Positions 8,784 through 17,689 of a stretch of 64,000 nucleotides of DNA are shown here, in pieces. Origin of the DNA: Xanthomonas sp. NCPPB 1128. Lineage in GTDB: Bacteria > Pseudomonadota > Gammaproteobacteria > Xanthomonadales > Xanthomonadaceae. A program made the position numbers and the translations under genes. The DNA is taken from assembly GCF_001043115.1 (NCBI RefSeq), contig NZ_LFME01000020.1:28884-92883 (forward strand), given 5' to 3'. Under the pieces are notes generated by a model, which saw only the letters and a list, made by a program, of their open reading frames with translations, did no database searches and was not told the DNA's origin. Numbering within the stretch: position 1 is the first letter of the stretch; each line of letters opens with the position of its first letter.

Positions 8784-9077
8784 ATGAAAGCCCTGATCCT
8801 GGTTCCGCTGTTGCTGCTGGCGGGCTGTGCCTCCACCGGCCTTGGCCCGGACGGCGCGCCGATGGACGTGCGCGGCGCGGAAACCACCCAGCGCAAGATG
8901 GACAACGGCGACACCGTCGACGAGTACCGGGTGGGCGGCCAGCTGCGCATGGTCAAGGTGACGCCGGCACGCGGCCCCGCCTACTACCTGTACGACCGCA
9001 ACGGCGACGGCCACATGGAGGTGGACGGCAGCAAGGACAACGTGTCGCCGGTGTATTGGAAGCTCTACAGCTGGTGA
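8784..9077 (+). CDS. DUF2782 family lipoprotein
   Basis: This 97-residue protein begins MKALILVPLLLLAGCAST, a short lipoprotein signal with lipobox LLAGC, so lipidation at Cys15 is expected. A GGAGAA lies before this ATG; the ATG 15 bases upstream is less suited. The mature part has the DUF2782 pattern: RKMDNGDTVDEYRVGGQLRMVKVTP, then YYLYDRNGDGH. Family function is unknown. It diverges from polA, and a DUF2782 gene beside polA is also seen in pseudomonads, as I recall, which supports the call. Probably an envelope protein. Confidence 0.88.
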   Translation: MKALILVPLLLLAGCASTGLGPDGAPMDVRGAETTQRKMDNGDTVDEYRVGGQLRMVKVTPARGPAYYLYDRNGDGHMEVDGSKDNVSPVYWKLYSW

Positions 9078-9226
9078 CCCGCGCCTTGCGCGCCGCCAAA
9101 CGGCAGCGCGCAGCGGCGTGGATGCCTTTTCCCGAACGGCCAGATGGGACCACGCAGGGACCGGTCAGCATGCCGCCGGCGCTCACGGCCAGCGGCTTGC
9201 GCTGGCCGCAGCCCACCCGCCGTGCC

Positions 9227-9616
9227 CTAGATGCCGGCAAAGGCCGGAATCGCCGGAAACCCGGCCGGTGCGGTCGCGGTGCCGGCGGTCTTGGCGCCGT
9301 TGTGGTACCACAGGTAGTACGGATAGATGCTGGCCGGCGGGTTCAGGCCCAGGCCCTGATCGGCCGAGTAGGACCCGTTGTTGGCGGTCACCTTGACCAG
9401 CACCGGCAGCGCCTGCTTCTTGAAGGTGGCATCGCAGACCGCACAGGGAAACGCGTCCTGCACGATCAGGTAGGGCCCCGCAGCGGACTTCTTGCCGAGC
9501 GCGTTGTAGACGCCGATCTCCGAGTGCTGCTGTTTGCCCTGGCCGGTGATCTGGCCTTCGGCGCCGAGCTTCCACTTGCCGCCATTGACGTAATAGCCTT
9601 CGGTGTTGATGGTCAT
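9227..9616 (-). CDS. small deaminase-like protein (HxE...PCxxC)
   Basis: The 129-residue product has H31-S-E33 followed 24 residues later by P57-C58-A-V-C61, the spacing and order of the zinc and catalytic motifs of the cytidine deaminase fold (HxE...PCxxC). The core reads QHSEIGVYNALG...GPYLIVQDAFPCAVCDATF. A clean GGAGAA lies before the ATG, so it is probably a real gene. There is no signal peptide or membrane segment. It does not look like housekeeping Cdd or TadA; it is closer in style to the small deaminase domains of polymorphic toxins and their Xanthomonas relatives. No adjacent immunity gene or secretion-system gene is seen. Fold assignment rests on motifs only; nucleic acid, nucleotide or other substrate is open. 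Confidence 0.6.
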   Translation of the reverse strand: MTINTEGYYVNGGKWKLGAEGQITGQGKQQHSEIGVYNALGKKSAAGPYLIVQDAFPCAVCDATFKKQALPVLVKVTANNGSYSADQGLGLNPPASIYPYYLWYHNGAKTAGTATAPAGFPAIPAFAGI

Positions 9617-10218
9617 GCGCGTTCTCCTCAGTCAGTGGGTGATGAGCGCCGGCGGCGCCACGCCGCTCCATGCGCTGTCGTCCGCCGCCTCCGCGGGCGC
9701 ATGGCAAGGCGCCGCACTTCCCTAAGAACGCGCGCGGATCCAGGCCCGTGAACGGCTGCGGCAGCACCGGCGGGAACAGCGTCGCCGCGCGCGGCGTGGC
9801 GGGCCATCGGCCCAAGCCTGATCCTGATGGGAGCGCGCGATGACACGCGCTCGCAGGTAACCCGGTCCACAGAAGGCGCGCTACGGCGCCAGTGCGCCAC
9901 GCCATGGCCGGGACGCATGCGATCGGCGGTCCCTGACAGCAGCATGATGCGCGGCAGAGGCACCGCGATAGGTGCTCGGTGACGACAGCGGGTGCGGAGC
10001 GGCGGAAATCATGCGTGGGCCGCCCGCGCATTGCAGCCCGGAGGCCTGCGCCAAGCCGCGAGGCGTCATTCGCGATGGGCGTCGCCGGCCTGGCCAACGA
10101 CCGCCTGATCGCGATGGACAGTGCCGTCGCCGCCGCAGCACGCCGCATCGGCAACCGCCAAAGGCACGCTTCGAGCCTTCCGGTGCCCGCGCCGACGCCG
10201 GCGCGGGCCGATGGCACC
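9617..10218. other. 602-base intergenic stretch
   Basis: No convincing gene, REP unit or hairpin is seen between the deaminase-like gene and the universal stress gene. The open frames crossing it are Arg/Ala/Pro-rich with no ribosome-binding site or recognisable motif. It should contain the promoter of the deaminase-like gene near 9617-9700. Confidence 0.5.
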
Positions 10219-10665
10219 TCAGCGGATCACCAGCACCGGCACCTGGCTGTTGGCGAGCACTTCCGCGGTCTGGCTGCCGAGCAACACCCGGCTCATGCCG
10301 CGGCGGCCGTGCGAGGTCATCACGATCAGCTCGCTGTTGCAGGCCACGGCCATGTCGATGATGCCCTCGGCGGCGTAGCGGTCGAGCACGTGGCGGCCGT
10401 GCGCGGTCACCCCGGTGGCCGCGGCGGCGGCCAGCGCCGGCGCCAGGATCTTCTGCGCGCCGGCTTCGCGGTCCTGGCGGTATTCGGGGCTGGCCTCGTA
10501 GCCCACGCTCCAGCCCATCGCGTCGTACATGCCCATTGCCCACGGCTCCGACACGGTGACGATATCCACCTCGGCGCCGAGCGTGGCGGCCAGCGCCAAC
10601 CCCTGCTGCAAGCCCTTGGCGGACAACTCGGAACCATCGATGGCGATCAGGATGCGCTGGTACAT
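10219..10665 (-). CDS. universal stress protein (UspA family)
   Basis: The 148-residue protein starts MYQRILIAIDGSELSAKGLQ; this ATG puts the first beta strand at residue 2, as usual, rather than using the ATG 42 bases upstream. The C-terminal nucleotide-binding region reads VMTSHGRRGMSRVLLGSQTAEVL and ends VPVLVIR. The SHG-x9-GS spacing of ATP-binding Usp proteins is kept, although the first Gly of the usual G-x2-G-x9-G(S/T) pattern is Thr. These are cytosolic single-domain proteins induced under stress or growth arrest. It is monocistronic. Confidence 0.93.
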   Translation of the reverse strand: MYQRILIAIDGSELSAKGLQQGLALAATLGAEVDIVTVSEPWAMGMYDAMGWSVGYEASPEYRQDREAGAQKILAPALAAAAATGVTAHGRHVLDRYAAEGIIDMAVACNSELIVMTSHGRRGMSRVLLGSQTAEVLANSQVPVLVIR

Positions 10666-10749
10666 GGGATGCTCCGCTGACGCCGCGCGCGGCGGCTGGA
10701 ACAGCATTGCACACCCGATGCGCGGCGCCTGCCTTGACCCGGATCAAAT

Positions 10750-11310
10750 TCAGGCGCTGTGCGGCTTCAATAACCGTGCCGGATTGCCGGCCACGCGCGC
10801 GCCGGCGGGCACGTCGCGGCTGACCACGCTGCCGGCGCCGATCACCGCGTCGTCGCCGATGGTCACGCCCGGCAGCACGATCGCGCCGCCGCCGATCCAG
10901 ACGTTGCGCCCGATCGTCACCGGCCGCCCCAGCTCCAGCCCCTCGGCGCGTTGCGTGGCATCGCGCGGATGATCGGCGGCATAGAGTTGCACTGCCGGCC
11001 CGATCTGGGTGCCGGCACCGATGCGTACCGGCGCCACGTCCAGAATCACGCAGTTGAAGTTGAGGAACACATCCTCGCCGAGGTGGATGTTGTAGCCGTA
11101 GTCGCAATGGAACGGCGGCCGCACCACCGCACCGCGACCCACCGAACCGAGTCCTTCGACCAGCAGCGCGTGCCGCTGTGCCGGCGGTTCGGCCAGCGCC
11201 GCGTTGTAGCGCAGCATCCAGGCACTGGCCGCGTCCTGCTCGGCCTGCAGCTGCGCGTCGCTGGGACGATAGGCCTCGCCCGCCAGCATCTTGTCTTTCT
11301 CGCTTCGCAT
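10750..11310 (-). CDS. maltose/galactoside O-acetyltransferase-type acetyltransferase
   Basis: The 186-residue product starts MRSEKDKMLAGEAYRPSDAQL, after a strong GGGAGGGCAGG ribosome-binding region; the start 39 bases upstream lacks this. The N-terminal MLAGEAYRPSD block is the Mac (maltose acetyltransferase) domain signature. The rest is a left-handed beta helix of hexapeptide repeats including GAGTQIGPAVQLYAADHP, with the catalytic-type His in the AADHP motif, and IGRNVWIGGGAIVLPGVTIG. Such enzymes transfer acetyl from acetyl-CoA to sugar hydroxyls in the cytosol. The real substrate is unknown. Confidence 0.93.
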   Translation of the reverse strand: MRSEKDKMLAGEAYRPSDAQLQAEQDAASAWMLRYNAALAEPPAQRHALLVEGLGSVGRGAVVRPPFHCDYGYNIHLGEDVFLNFNCVILDVAPVRIGAGTQIGPAVQLYAADHPRDATQRAEGLELGRPVTIGRNVWIGGGAIVLPGVTIGDDAVIGAGSVVSRDVPAGARVAGNPARLLKPHSA

Positions 11311-11509
11311 CCTGCCCTCCCAGGCATCGGTCGAACCGGATGATCGCATCGCACTGCGTCACAGCGCGCAAGCGGCGGATGCGCCGCCGTCATGACCTGC
11401 AGGCCACGCCGCATTCACCGTCCAGCAACGCACCCGCATCCGATCATCGGGCGACCGCGCCAGCCCATGCGGCCACGTGCGGACTTTCTCCCAGACAAGG
11501 CGGTGCACG

Positions 11510-11806
11510 ATGTCCGAGCGTGTGGAAGCAGGTCAGATGGTCTTCGTCGCCGACGGCGAGGTCGGTGTGGGTGCGGTGCGCGAAGTCCGCGACGGCGGCA
11601 CCACGTTCGTCGTCAACATCGAGAATGGCGGCGATTTCGTGGTGCCGTCGAGCGCGGTGCGCGACGTGCATTTCGGCAAGGTGATCCTGGCGGTCGAGCA
11701 CCTGCCGGCATCGCTGCGCGAGGCGCTGCGACACCCGCACGCCGCGGAACTGCCGACCTCCACCTACGCCGCCAGCGATCCGAGCGACGGGGCACTGAAG
11801 GACTAG
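11510..11806 (+). CDS. small PRC-barrel/DUF2171-like protein
   Basis: The 98-residue product starts MSERVEAGQMVFVADGEVGV. It is rich in short beta strands (VGVGAVREV, TTFVVNIENGGDFVVPSSAV) resembling a PRC-barrel or DUF2171-type domain, followed by a polar, probably disordered C-terminus. The ATG at 11510 was chosen because the barrel begins there; the frame upstream reads as noncoding. No catalytic residues are evident. Function is unknown. A hairpin lies 63 bases downstream. Confidence 0.72.
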   Translation: MSERVEAGQMVFVADGEVGVGAVREVRDGGTTFVVNIENGGDFVVPSSAVRDVHFGKVILAVEHLPASLREALRHPHAAELPTSTYAASDPSDGALKD

Positions 11807-11868
11807 TCGCGCGGCGACACGGACACGGCGGCGTACAGACGATCGACCGCGCCGCCCTGGCATCGAAC

Positions 11869-11892
11869 GCATACCCTTTCCCTGGGGTATGC
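11869..11892. terminator. GCATACCC/GGGTATGC hairpin
   Basis: An 8-bp perfect inverted repeat with an 8-base loop (TTTCCCTG) lies 63 bases after the 11510-11806 gene. It has no T tract and could equally be a binding site. The rest of the gap to 12286 holds a single REP and the M61 promoter. Confidence 0.35.
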
Positions 11893-11969
11893 CTGCGTCC
11901 TCGATCAAGGCGCCGGTTCCATCGAGGGTATGATCGCTGAGGGCGTGATCGCAAGTTCAATCACCGCGC

Positions 11970-11994
11970 GTCGCGGCTGAAGCCGCTCCCACAA
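11970..11994 (-). repeat. single REP unit
   Basis: This reads GTCGCGGCTGAAGCCGCTCC on the top strand, that is, a GTGGGAGCGGCTTCAGCCGC-type unit on the bottom strand. It is solitary, without a facing partner. Confidence 0.75.
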
Positions 11995-12286
11995 GACCAG
12001 ATTCGGCATGGCGGATGCCCTTCCCGTCTGCGCAATCCGGGCGATCCGACCGCCCACAGACATCGCGATGGCAATCGCGGACCAAGAACAACTCAGTCGC
12101 TGGCGATGCAACAGGTTGCCGAGGTCATTTTTGCACCCCGCGCCCCGACCGCCATCAGTCCACACGGCGCCCGCATGAACGGCATCGCCTGACGCCTCCC
12201 CGGCCAGGCCGACCCGGTGCGCCGGCAATGGCGGCAAGTGCTAACGTTCCGCGCTTCCGCACCTCATCTTGCCTTCGGAGCCGCGC

Positions 12287-14224
12287 ATGTCCGCCACCGC
12301 TTTCCCCGCCTCCCGTCGCGCCCGCCGGGCGCTGGTCCTCGGCATCGGCCTGGCGCTCGCCGGCGCCGCGCAGGCGCAGGTGGTGCTCACGCCGGACGTG
12401 CCGGCGCCGCAGGACACGCCCTACCCCGGCACCCTGACCCTGCAGGTGGACGCCGGCGACGTGCGCCAGGGCATCTACCGGGTCCACGAGACCATTCCGG
12501 TCAGTGCCGGGCGGCTGACCCTGCAGTACCCGCAGTGGATCCCCGGCGACCATTCGCCGAGCGGGCCGGTGGCGATGCTGGCCGGCCTCACCCTCACCGC
12601 CAACGGCAAACCGCTGCCGTGGCGCCGCGACACCTTCGACGTGTACAGCTTCCACGTCGACGTGCCGCAGGGCGTGAGCGCGATCGACGCCAGCTTCCAG
12701 TACCTGTCGCCGCGCGACGACGGCTTCGAGATGACCGACAAGATGCTGCAGCTGGAGTGGAACAAGGTGGCGCTGTACCCGGCCGGCCACGACACCCGCG
12801 GTATCACCGTGGCACCCAGCGTGACCCTGCCGGCCGGCTGGGAGTTCGGCACGGCGCTGGAGACCGCCAGCCGCGACGGCGCCACCACCACCTTCAAGCC
12901 GGTGGATTTCACCACCCTGGTCGACTCGCCGATCTATGCCGGGCGCTACTTCAAGCGCGTGGACCTGACCCCGGCCGGCGGCGCGCCGGTGCACCTGGAC
13001 GTGGTCGCCGACGCACCGCGGTTCCTGGACATCAGCGCCGAGCAGCTGCAGGTGCACCGCAACCTGCCGGTGCAGGCGATCAAGCTGTTCGGCTCGCACC
13101 ACTACGCGCACTACGACTTCCTGTTCTCGTTGTCGGACGTGCTCGGCGGCAACGGCCTGGAACATCACCAGTCCAGCGAGAACGGACTGGCTGCCGACTA
13201 CTTCAGCGCCTGGGACGAGAACGCGCCGGACCGCGACCTGCTGGCGCACGAGTACACGCACTCCTGGAACGGCAAGTTCCGGCGCCCGGCCGACCTGTGG
13301 ACACCGACCTTCAACGTGCCGATGGGCGACTCGTTGCTGTGGGTCTACGAGGGCCAGACCCAGTACTGGGGCTATGTGCTGACCGCGCGTGCCGGCATGT
13401 GGACGCCGCAGCAGTTCCGCGACGCGCTGGCGATGACCGCGGCCAACTACGACCGCAACCGCGCCGGTTTCCGCTGGCGCTCGCTGGAAGACACCACCAA
13501 CGACCCCACCGCCGCGCACCGCGCACCGCTGCCCTACCGCAGCTGGCAGATGAGCGAGGACTACTACAGCGGCGGGCAGATGGTGTGGCTGGCGGTGGAT
13601 GCCAAGCTGCGTGCGATGAGCGGCGGGCGCAAATCGCTGGATGACGTGGCCAAGGCGTTCTTCGGCGTCGACGACGGCAGCTTCGCGGTCAAGACCTACA
13701 CCTTCGACGACGTCATCGCCGCACTCGACGGCGTGGTCCACTACGACTGGGCGGACTACATCAACCGGCGCGTCTACCAGGTGGACCCGCCGCTGCTGGA
13801 AGGCTTGCAGGCCAGCGGCTGGAAGCTGGTGTACACCGACCAGCCCAGCGCGTTCGAGAAGCAGTACGACGGCCGCCACCAGTCGGCGCGGCACCGCTAC
13901 AACTTCGCCTGGTCGATCGGCCTGGTGATGAACGACGACGCCAGCATCAACGACGTGCTGTGGGACGGACCGGCGTTCAAGGCGGGCGTCAGCAGCGGCG
14001 CCACGGTGCTGGCGGTGAACGGCCAGGACTACTCGCGCGACACGCTCAAGCAGGCGATCGCCGACGCCAAGGGCGTCAGCGCGCCGATCGTGCTGACGCT
14101 CAAGTACCAGGGCGGCGTGCGCGACGTGCCGGTGAACTACCACGACGGCCTGCAGTATCCGCACCTGGTGCGGGTCGAGGGCACGCCGGACTACCTGAGC
14201 AAGATCATCGCCGCACGGCGCTGA
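12287..14224 (+). CDS. M61 family glycyl aminopeptidase-like metallopeptidase with PDZ domain
   Basis: The 645-residue protein starts MSATAFPASRRARRALVLG, with GGAG six bases before the ATG, and has a signal peptide ending near AGAAQAQ (residue ~30), so it is exported. The zinc site is HEYTHSWNGK (H321, E322, H325), with a downstream Glu in LLWVYEGQTQYWG about 30 residues on. An N-terminal beta-rich M61 domain precedes it. The C-terminal ~100 residues contain a PDZ domain (WDGPAFKAGVSSGATVLAVNGQ). M61 enzymes, such as the Sphingomonas glycyl aminopeptidase, remove N-terminal small residues. It is a single gene in a REP- and MITE-flanked region. Confidence 0.95.
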   Translation: MSATAFPASRRARRALVLGIGLALAGAAQAQVVLTPDVPAPQDTPYPGTLTLQVDAGDVRQGIYRVHETIPVSAGRLTLQYPQWIPGDHSPSGPVAMLAGLTLTANGKPLPWRRDTFDVYSFHVDVPQGVSAIDASFQYLSPRDDGFEMTDKMLQLEWNKVALYPAGHDTRGITVAPSVTLPAGWEFGTALETASRDGATTTFKPVDFTTLVDSPIYAGRYFKRVDLTPAGGAPVHLDVVADAPRFLDISAEQLQVHRNLPVQAIKLFGSHHYAHYDFLFSLSDVLGGNGLEHHQSSENGLAADYFSAWDENAPDRDLLAHEYTHSWNGKFRRPADLWTPTFNVPMGDSLLWVYEGQTQYWGYVLTARAGMWTPQQFRDALAMTAANYDRNRAGFRWRSLEDTTNDPTAAHRAPLPYRSWQMSEDYYSGGQMVWLAVDAKLRAMSGGRKSLDDVAKAFFGVDDGSFAVKTYTFDDVIAALDGVVHYDWADYINRRVYQVDPPLLEGLQASGWKLVYTDQPSAFEKQYDGRHQSARHRYNFAWSIGLVMNDDASINDVLWDGPAFKAGVSSGATVLAVNGQDYSRDTLKQAIADAKGVSAPIVLTLKYQGGVRDVPVNYHDGLQYPHLVRVEGTPDYLSKIIAARR

Positions 14225-14228
14225 GCCA

Positions 14229-14403
14229 AGGGCGTGTCACCCATTCCCGAGCGCGCCTGCCAGGCCCAACACGAAGGGCTGATTGCGCGTGCCCGTGGCC
14301 GCGTCATCGCTCGGGCATGGACGCGCGTCCAGATCCTCGCTCTTCCTTGCCACAGGCACGCGCAGTCGCGGCGCGGCACGCTCGGGGATGGGTGACACGC
14401 CCT
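14229..14403. repeat. 175-bp MITE-like element with 25-bp terminal inverted repeats
   Basis: The left arm at 14229-14253 (starting AGGGCGTGTCACCCATTCCC) pairs with the right arm at 14379-14403 with one mismatch. The arms enclose 125 bases without a gene. No clear target-site duplication is visible. The element fills most of the gap between the M61 stop and the ybhP-like start. Confidence 0.7.
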
Positions 14404-14518
14404 AGGCTCGCCGCCGCTGCCGGCAACGCAGCGGCGGCACGTGCGCGACGCGGCGCCGTCACACGCCGCACGCGCATGCCGGCGACAATGGCATGCGGAG
14501 TTTCCGTCCTGCCCCGGC

Positions 14519-15259
14519 ATGCCTGCGATCGAGTTGCTGACCGTCAATGTGCACATGGGCTTCAGCGTGCTGAAGCGGCGCTTCATGCTGCCGGAACTGC
14601 GCGCGGCGATCCGCGCCCTGCCCGCGGACCTGGTGTTCCTGCAGGAAGTGCTGGGCGAACACCAACTGCATGCCGGCCGCCATGCCGACTGGCCGGCGCA
14701 GAGCCAGTACGAGTTCCTCGCGGATGCGCTGTGGCCGCAGTTCGCCTACGGCAGCAACGCGGTGTATCCGCATGGGCACCACGGCAATGCGCTGCTGTCG
14801 CGCTTCCCGATCGCCTCCTTCGTCAACCGCGACGTCTCCATCGCCGGCCACGAACACCGCGGGCTGCTGCATGCGGTGCTGGACATCCCTGGACATGCCG
14901 TGGCGCTGCATGCGATCTGCGTGCACCTGGGCCTGCGCGAAGCGCACCGGCGCCGGCAGATCGGCCTGCTCGGTGCGCTGATCGCCGAATTGCCGGCACA
15001 GGCGCCGCTGATCGTCGCCGGCGACTTCAACGACTGGCGCCAGCGCGGGCATCCGCTGCTGCAGCGGCATGGGCTGACCGAGGCCTTCGCGCACCTGCAC
15101 GGGCGCGTGGCGCGCAGCTTCCCGGCGCGCTGGCCGCTGCTGCCGCTGGACCGCATCTATGTGCGCAACGTGCGCCTCGAGGGCGCGCAGGTGCTGACCG
15201 GCCGCCCGTGGTCGCACCTGTCCGACCACGCCCCGCTGCACGCCAGGATCGTGCTGTGA
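14519..15259 (+). CDS. endonuclease/exonuclease/phosphatase family protein (YbhP-like)
   Basis: The 246-residue protein starts MPAIELLTVNVHMGFSVLK; the frame upstream of this ATG reads as noncoding. EEP motifs are present: VNVHMG, LVFLQEV (metal-binding Glu), HGNALLSRFPI, IVAGDFNDWR and the C-terminal SDHAPL. The family cleaves phosphodiester or phosphate-ester bonds with Mg2+. It overlaps clsB by GTGA, and clsB overlaps the ybhN-like gene by ATGA, the same trio and order as E. coli ybhP-clsB-ybhN, so a role in phospholipid metabolism is likely, though the substrate is not known. Confidence 0.92.
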   Translation: MPAIELLTVNVHMGFSVLKRRFMLPELRAAIRALPADLVFLQEVLGEHQLHAGRHADWPAQSQYEFLADALWPQFAYGSNAVYPHGHHGNALLSRFPIASFVNRDVSIAGHEHRGLLHAVLDIPGHAVALHAICVHLGLREAHRRRQIGLLGALIAELPAQAPLIVAGDFNDWRQRGHPLLQRHGLTEAFAHLHGRVARSFPARWPLLPLDRIYVRNVRLEGAQVLTGRPWSHLSDHAPLHARIVL

Positions 15260-16461
15260 ACCGGGCAGCGAACCGCGACACGCGCTGGCGCCAGGGCCAC
15301 CGCCTGCAGTTGCTGGAGAACGGCGATGCGTACTTCCCGCGCGCCTTCGCCGCGATCGATGCGGCCCGGCACGAGGTGTTGCTGGAAACCTTCATCTGGT
15401 TCGAGGACAAGGTCGGCCTGGCGCTGAAGGACCACCTGGTCGCCGCCGCGCGTCGCGGCGTGCGCGTGCACCTGCTGGTGGACGCGTTCGGATCGCCGGA
15501 TCTCTCGCCCGGCTTCGTGCGCGAACTGACCGAGGCCGGGGCCGAGTTGCGCCTGTTCGACCATCAGCCGACCCTGCTCGGCGTGCGCCTGAACGTGTTC
15601 CGGCGCATGCACCGCAAGCTGCTGGTGGTGGACGGGCGCATTGGCATGATTGGCGGCATCAACTGGTCGGCCGATCACCTGGCCGACTTCGGCGCGGAGG
15701 CCAAGCAGGACTACGCGGTGGAGGTGCACGGCCCGGTGGTGGCGGACATGGTCGCGTTCGTGCGTCGGACCCTGGATACCCACGGGACCGGCGCCGGTTG
15801 GGAGCCGCAGAAAAAAGTCGATGTGCCGCCCGCCGGCGAGGCCGAGGTGTGCTTCCTGCCGCGCGACAATGCCGGCCGCTCGCGCAGCATCGAACGCGCC
15901 TACCGGCAGGCGTTCCGCAGCGCACAGCAGGAGATCGTGCTCGCCAACGCCTACTTCTTCCCCGGCTACGGTTTCCTGCGCGACCTGTGCGCCGCCGCGC
16001 GCCGCGGGGTGGCGGTGAAGCTGATCTTCCAGGGCCAACCGGACACGCCGCTGGCGCTGTTCGCCGCACGCGCGCTGTACCGGCATCTGGTCGATGCCGG
16101 GGTGCAGATCTTCGAATACTGCGAGCGCCCGTTCCACGGCAAGGTCGCGGTGATCGACGGCCACTGGAGCACGGTGGGATCGAGCAACCTGGATCCGCTG
16201 AGCCTGGCGCTGAACCTGGAAGCCAACCTGGTGATCCGCGACGCTGCCTTCGCGCGCGACCTGCATGGGCGCCTGCAGCGGCTGATGCAGCGGCATTGCC
16301 GGCAAGTCGTGCCGGCACAGGTACCGCGCGGGCGCTTCTGGCAACCGCTGCTGCGGCCGCTGCTGTTCCATCTGCTGCGCAACGTGCCGCAGTGGGCCAG
16401 CCGACTGCCCAAGCGTACGCCGCGTACCGCGGTGTTGCGGCGCAACCGGCACGCACCATGA
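15256..16461 (+). CDS. clsB: cardiolipin synthase B (phospholipase D superfamily)
   Basis: The gene begins at a GTG overlapping the ybhP-like stop (GTGA), giving 401 residues, close to E. coli ClsB. There is no N-terminal membrane helix, unlike ClsA. Two HKD motifs are intact: HRKLLVVD...GGINWSAD near 119-138 and HGKVAVIDG...GSSNLDPLS near 295-317. ClsB makes cardiolipin and can use other alcohols as acceptor. The C-terminus is basic (PKRTPRTAVLRRNR), which may help membrane contact. It is tightly coupled to both neighbours. Confidence 0.95.
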   Translation: MNRAANRDTRWRQGHRLQLLENGDAYFPRAFAAIDAARHEVLLETFIWFEDKVGLALKDHLVAAARRGVRVHLLVDAFGSPDLSPGFVRELTEAGAELRLFDHQPTLLGVRLNVFRRMHRKLLVVDGRIGMIGGINWSADHLADFGAEAKQDYAVEVHGPVVADMVAFVRRTLDTHGTGAGWEPQKKVDVPPAGEAEVCFLPRDNAGRSRSIERAYRQAFRSAQQEIVLANAYFFPGYGFLRDLCAAARRGVAVKLIFQGQPDTPLALFAARALYRHLVDAGVQIFEYCERPFHGKVAVIDGHWSTVGSSNLDPLSLALNLEANLVIRDAAFARDLHGRLQRLMQRHCRQVVPAQVPRGRFWQPLLRPLLFHLLRNVPQWASRLPKRTPRTAVLRRNRHAP

Positions 16462-17393
16462 GCCGCACGCGCAAGCGCTGGCGCATGCTGCGCCGCTTCG
16501 CTTATCTGGCCTTCCTGGCGCTGGTGGCGATACTGCTGGTGCGCGCGGCACGCACGGTGGACTGGGCGGCGGTCGGCACGACCCTGGCCGGCTACGGCGC
16601 CGGCACCCTGGCCACCGCGGCCGGCCTGAGCCTGGCCAGCTACCTGCTGTATGCCGGCTACGACCTGGCCGCGCGTCGCTACGCGGCACATGCGGTGCCG
16701 ACGCCGCGGGTCATGGCGATCGCGGACATCGCCTACGCGTTCAGCCTGAACGTCGGCGCGCTGATCGGCGGCACCGCCATCCGCTACCGCCTGTACGGAC
16801 GTGCCGGACTGGGCCTGGCGACGATCAGCCGCGTGGTCGGCTTCGCCATCGCCACCAATTGGATGGGCTATCTGCTGCTGACCGGTGTGCTGCTGGTCAG
16901 TGGCCGCCTGCGCACGCCGGCGCAGTGGTCACTGAGTGGCGCGGCGCTGCCATGGATCGGCGCGGCGATGCTGGGTGTGGTGGTGGCCTACTTGATCGCC
17001 TGCCAGCGCGCGCATGGCCGCACGCTGCAGGTGCGCGGCCACGTCCTGCACCTGCCGCCGTTGCCGCTGGCCCTGCTGCAACTCGGCCTGGGCACCGGCA
17101 ACTGGGCGCTGATGGGCGCCCTGCTGTACGTGCTGATGCCGGCCGGCGTGGCCTACACCTCCGTCCTGGGCGCACTGCTGGCGGCGGCCGTGGCCACCGC
17201 CATCGCGCACGTGCCGGCCGGCATCGGCGTGCTGGAAGCGGTGGTGCTGCCGCTGCTTGGGACGCAGGCGCCGCAAGCGGAACTGCTGGCTGCGCTGCTG
17301 GCCTATCGCGCCTTCTACTACCTCGGCCCGCTGCTGCTCGCCTGTGCGGGCTACGCGGTGCTGGAGGCGCGGAGACGTCGCGGCGCGGGCTGA
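16458..17393 (+). CDS. YbhN-type lysylphosphatidylglycerol synthase TM-region homologue (UPF0104)
   Basis: The 311-residue integral membrane protein starts MSRTRKRWRMLRRFAYLAFLAL at the ATG overlapping the clsB stop (ATGA). About eight hydrophobic segments are visible. Family features include AYAFSLNVGALIGGTAIRYRLY near 94-115 and HVPAGIGVLEAVVLPLL near 252-268. It corresponds to the membrane part of MprF without the aminoacyl-transferase domain; in E. coli ybhN follows clsB. A lipid-transport role is proposed for related proteins, but the function here is inferred from family and operon only. Confidence 0.92.
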   Translation: MSRTRKRWRMLRRFAYLAFLALVAILLVRAARTVDWAAVGTTLAGYGAGTLATAAGLSLASYLLYAGYDLAARRYAAHAVPTPRVMAIADIAYAFSLNVGALIGGTAIRYRLYGRAGLGLATISRVVGFAIATNWMGYLLLTGVLLVSGRLRTPAQWSLSGAALPWIGAAMLGVVVAYLIACQRAHGRTLQVRGHVLHLPPLPLALLQLGLGTGNWALMGALLYVLMPAGVAYTSVLGALLAAAVATAIAHVPAGIGVLEAVVLPLLGTQAPQAELLAALLAYRAFYYLGPLLLACAGYAVLEARRRRGAG

Positions 17394-17689
17394 GCGAGGA
17401 CGGCCTGCGCGTCGGTGGCAACGCAGCAGGATGGTGACGCGTCACGCTGTAGCGCACCAAGCGACGCGACGCTGCATCCGCGCACCGGCACGGCTCAAGC
17501 CCGTGACGACCGCACTTGTTGCGGTACGCCCCCGGTGCTAGCGTCGCAGCGCACGCGTCCTGGAGCAGGGCGGTCATGCCGCCGCACGGACGCGCTCTTC
17601 GGCACCCCGGCACGGTCGACCGAGTGAACGCGCGCAGCACACACGTCATTGGCTGTCCTCATCGCCGCACACCATTCCCGGGAGGTCGC

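Noticed and set aside
12155..14164. 669-residue open frame antisense to the M61 gene
   Set aside because: Shadow frame of the M61 gene; composition dominated by Val/His/Arg/Gln with no motif.
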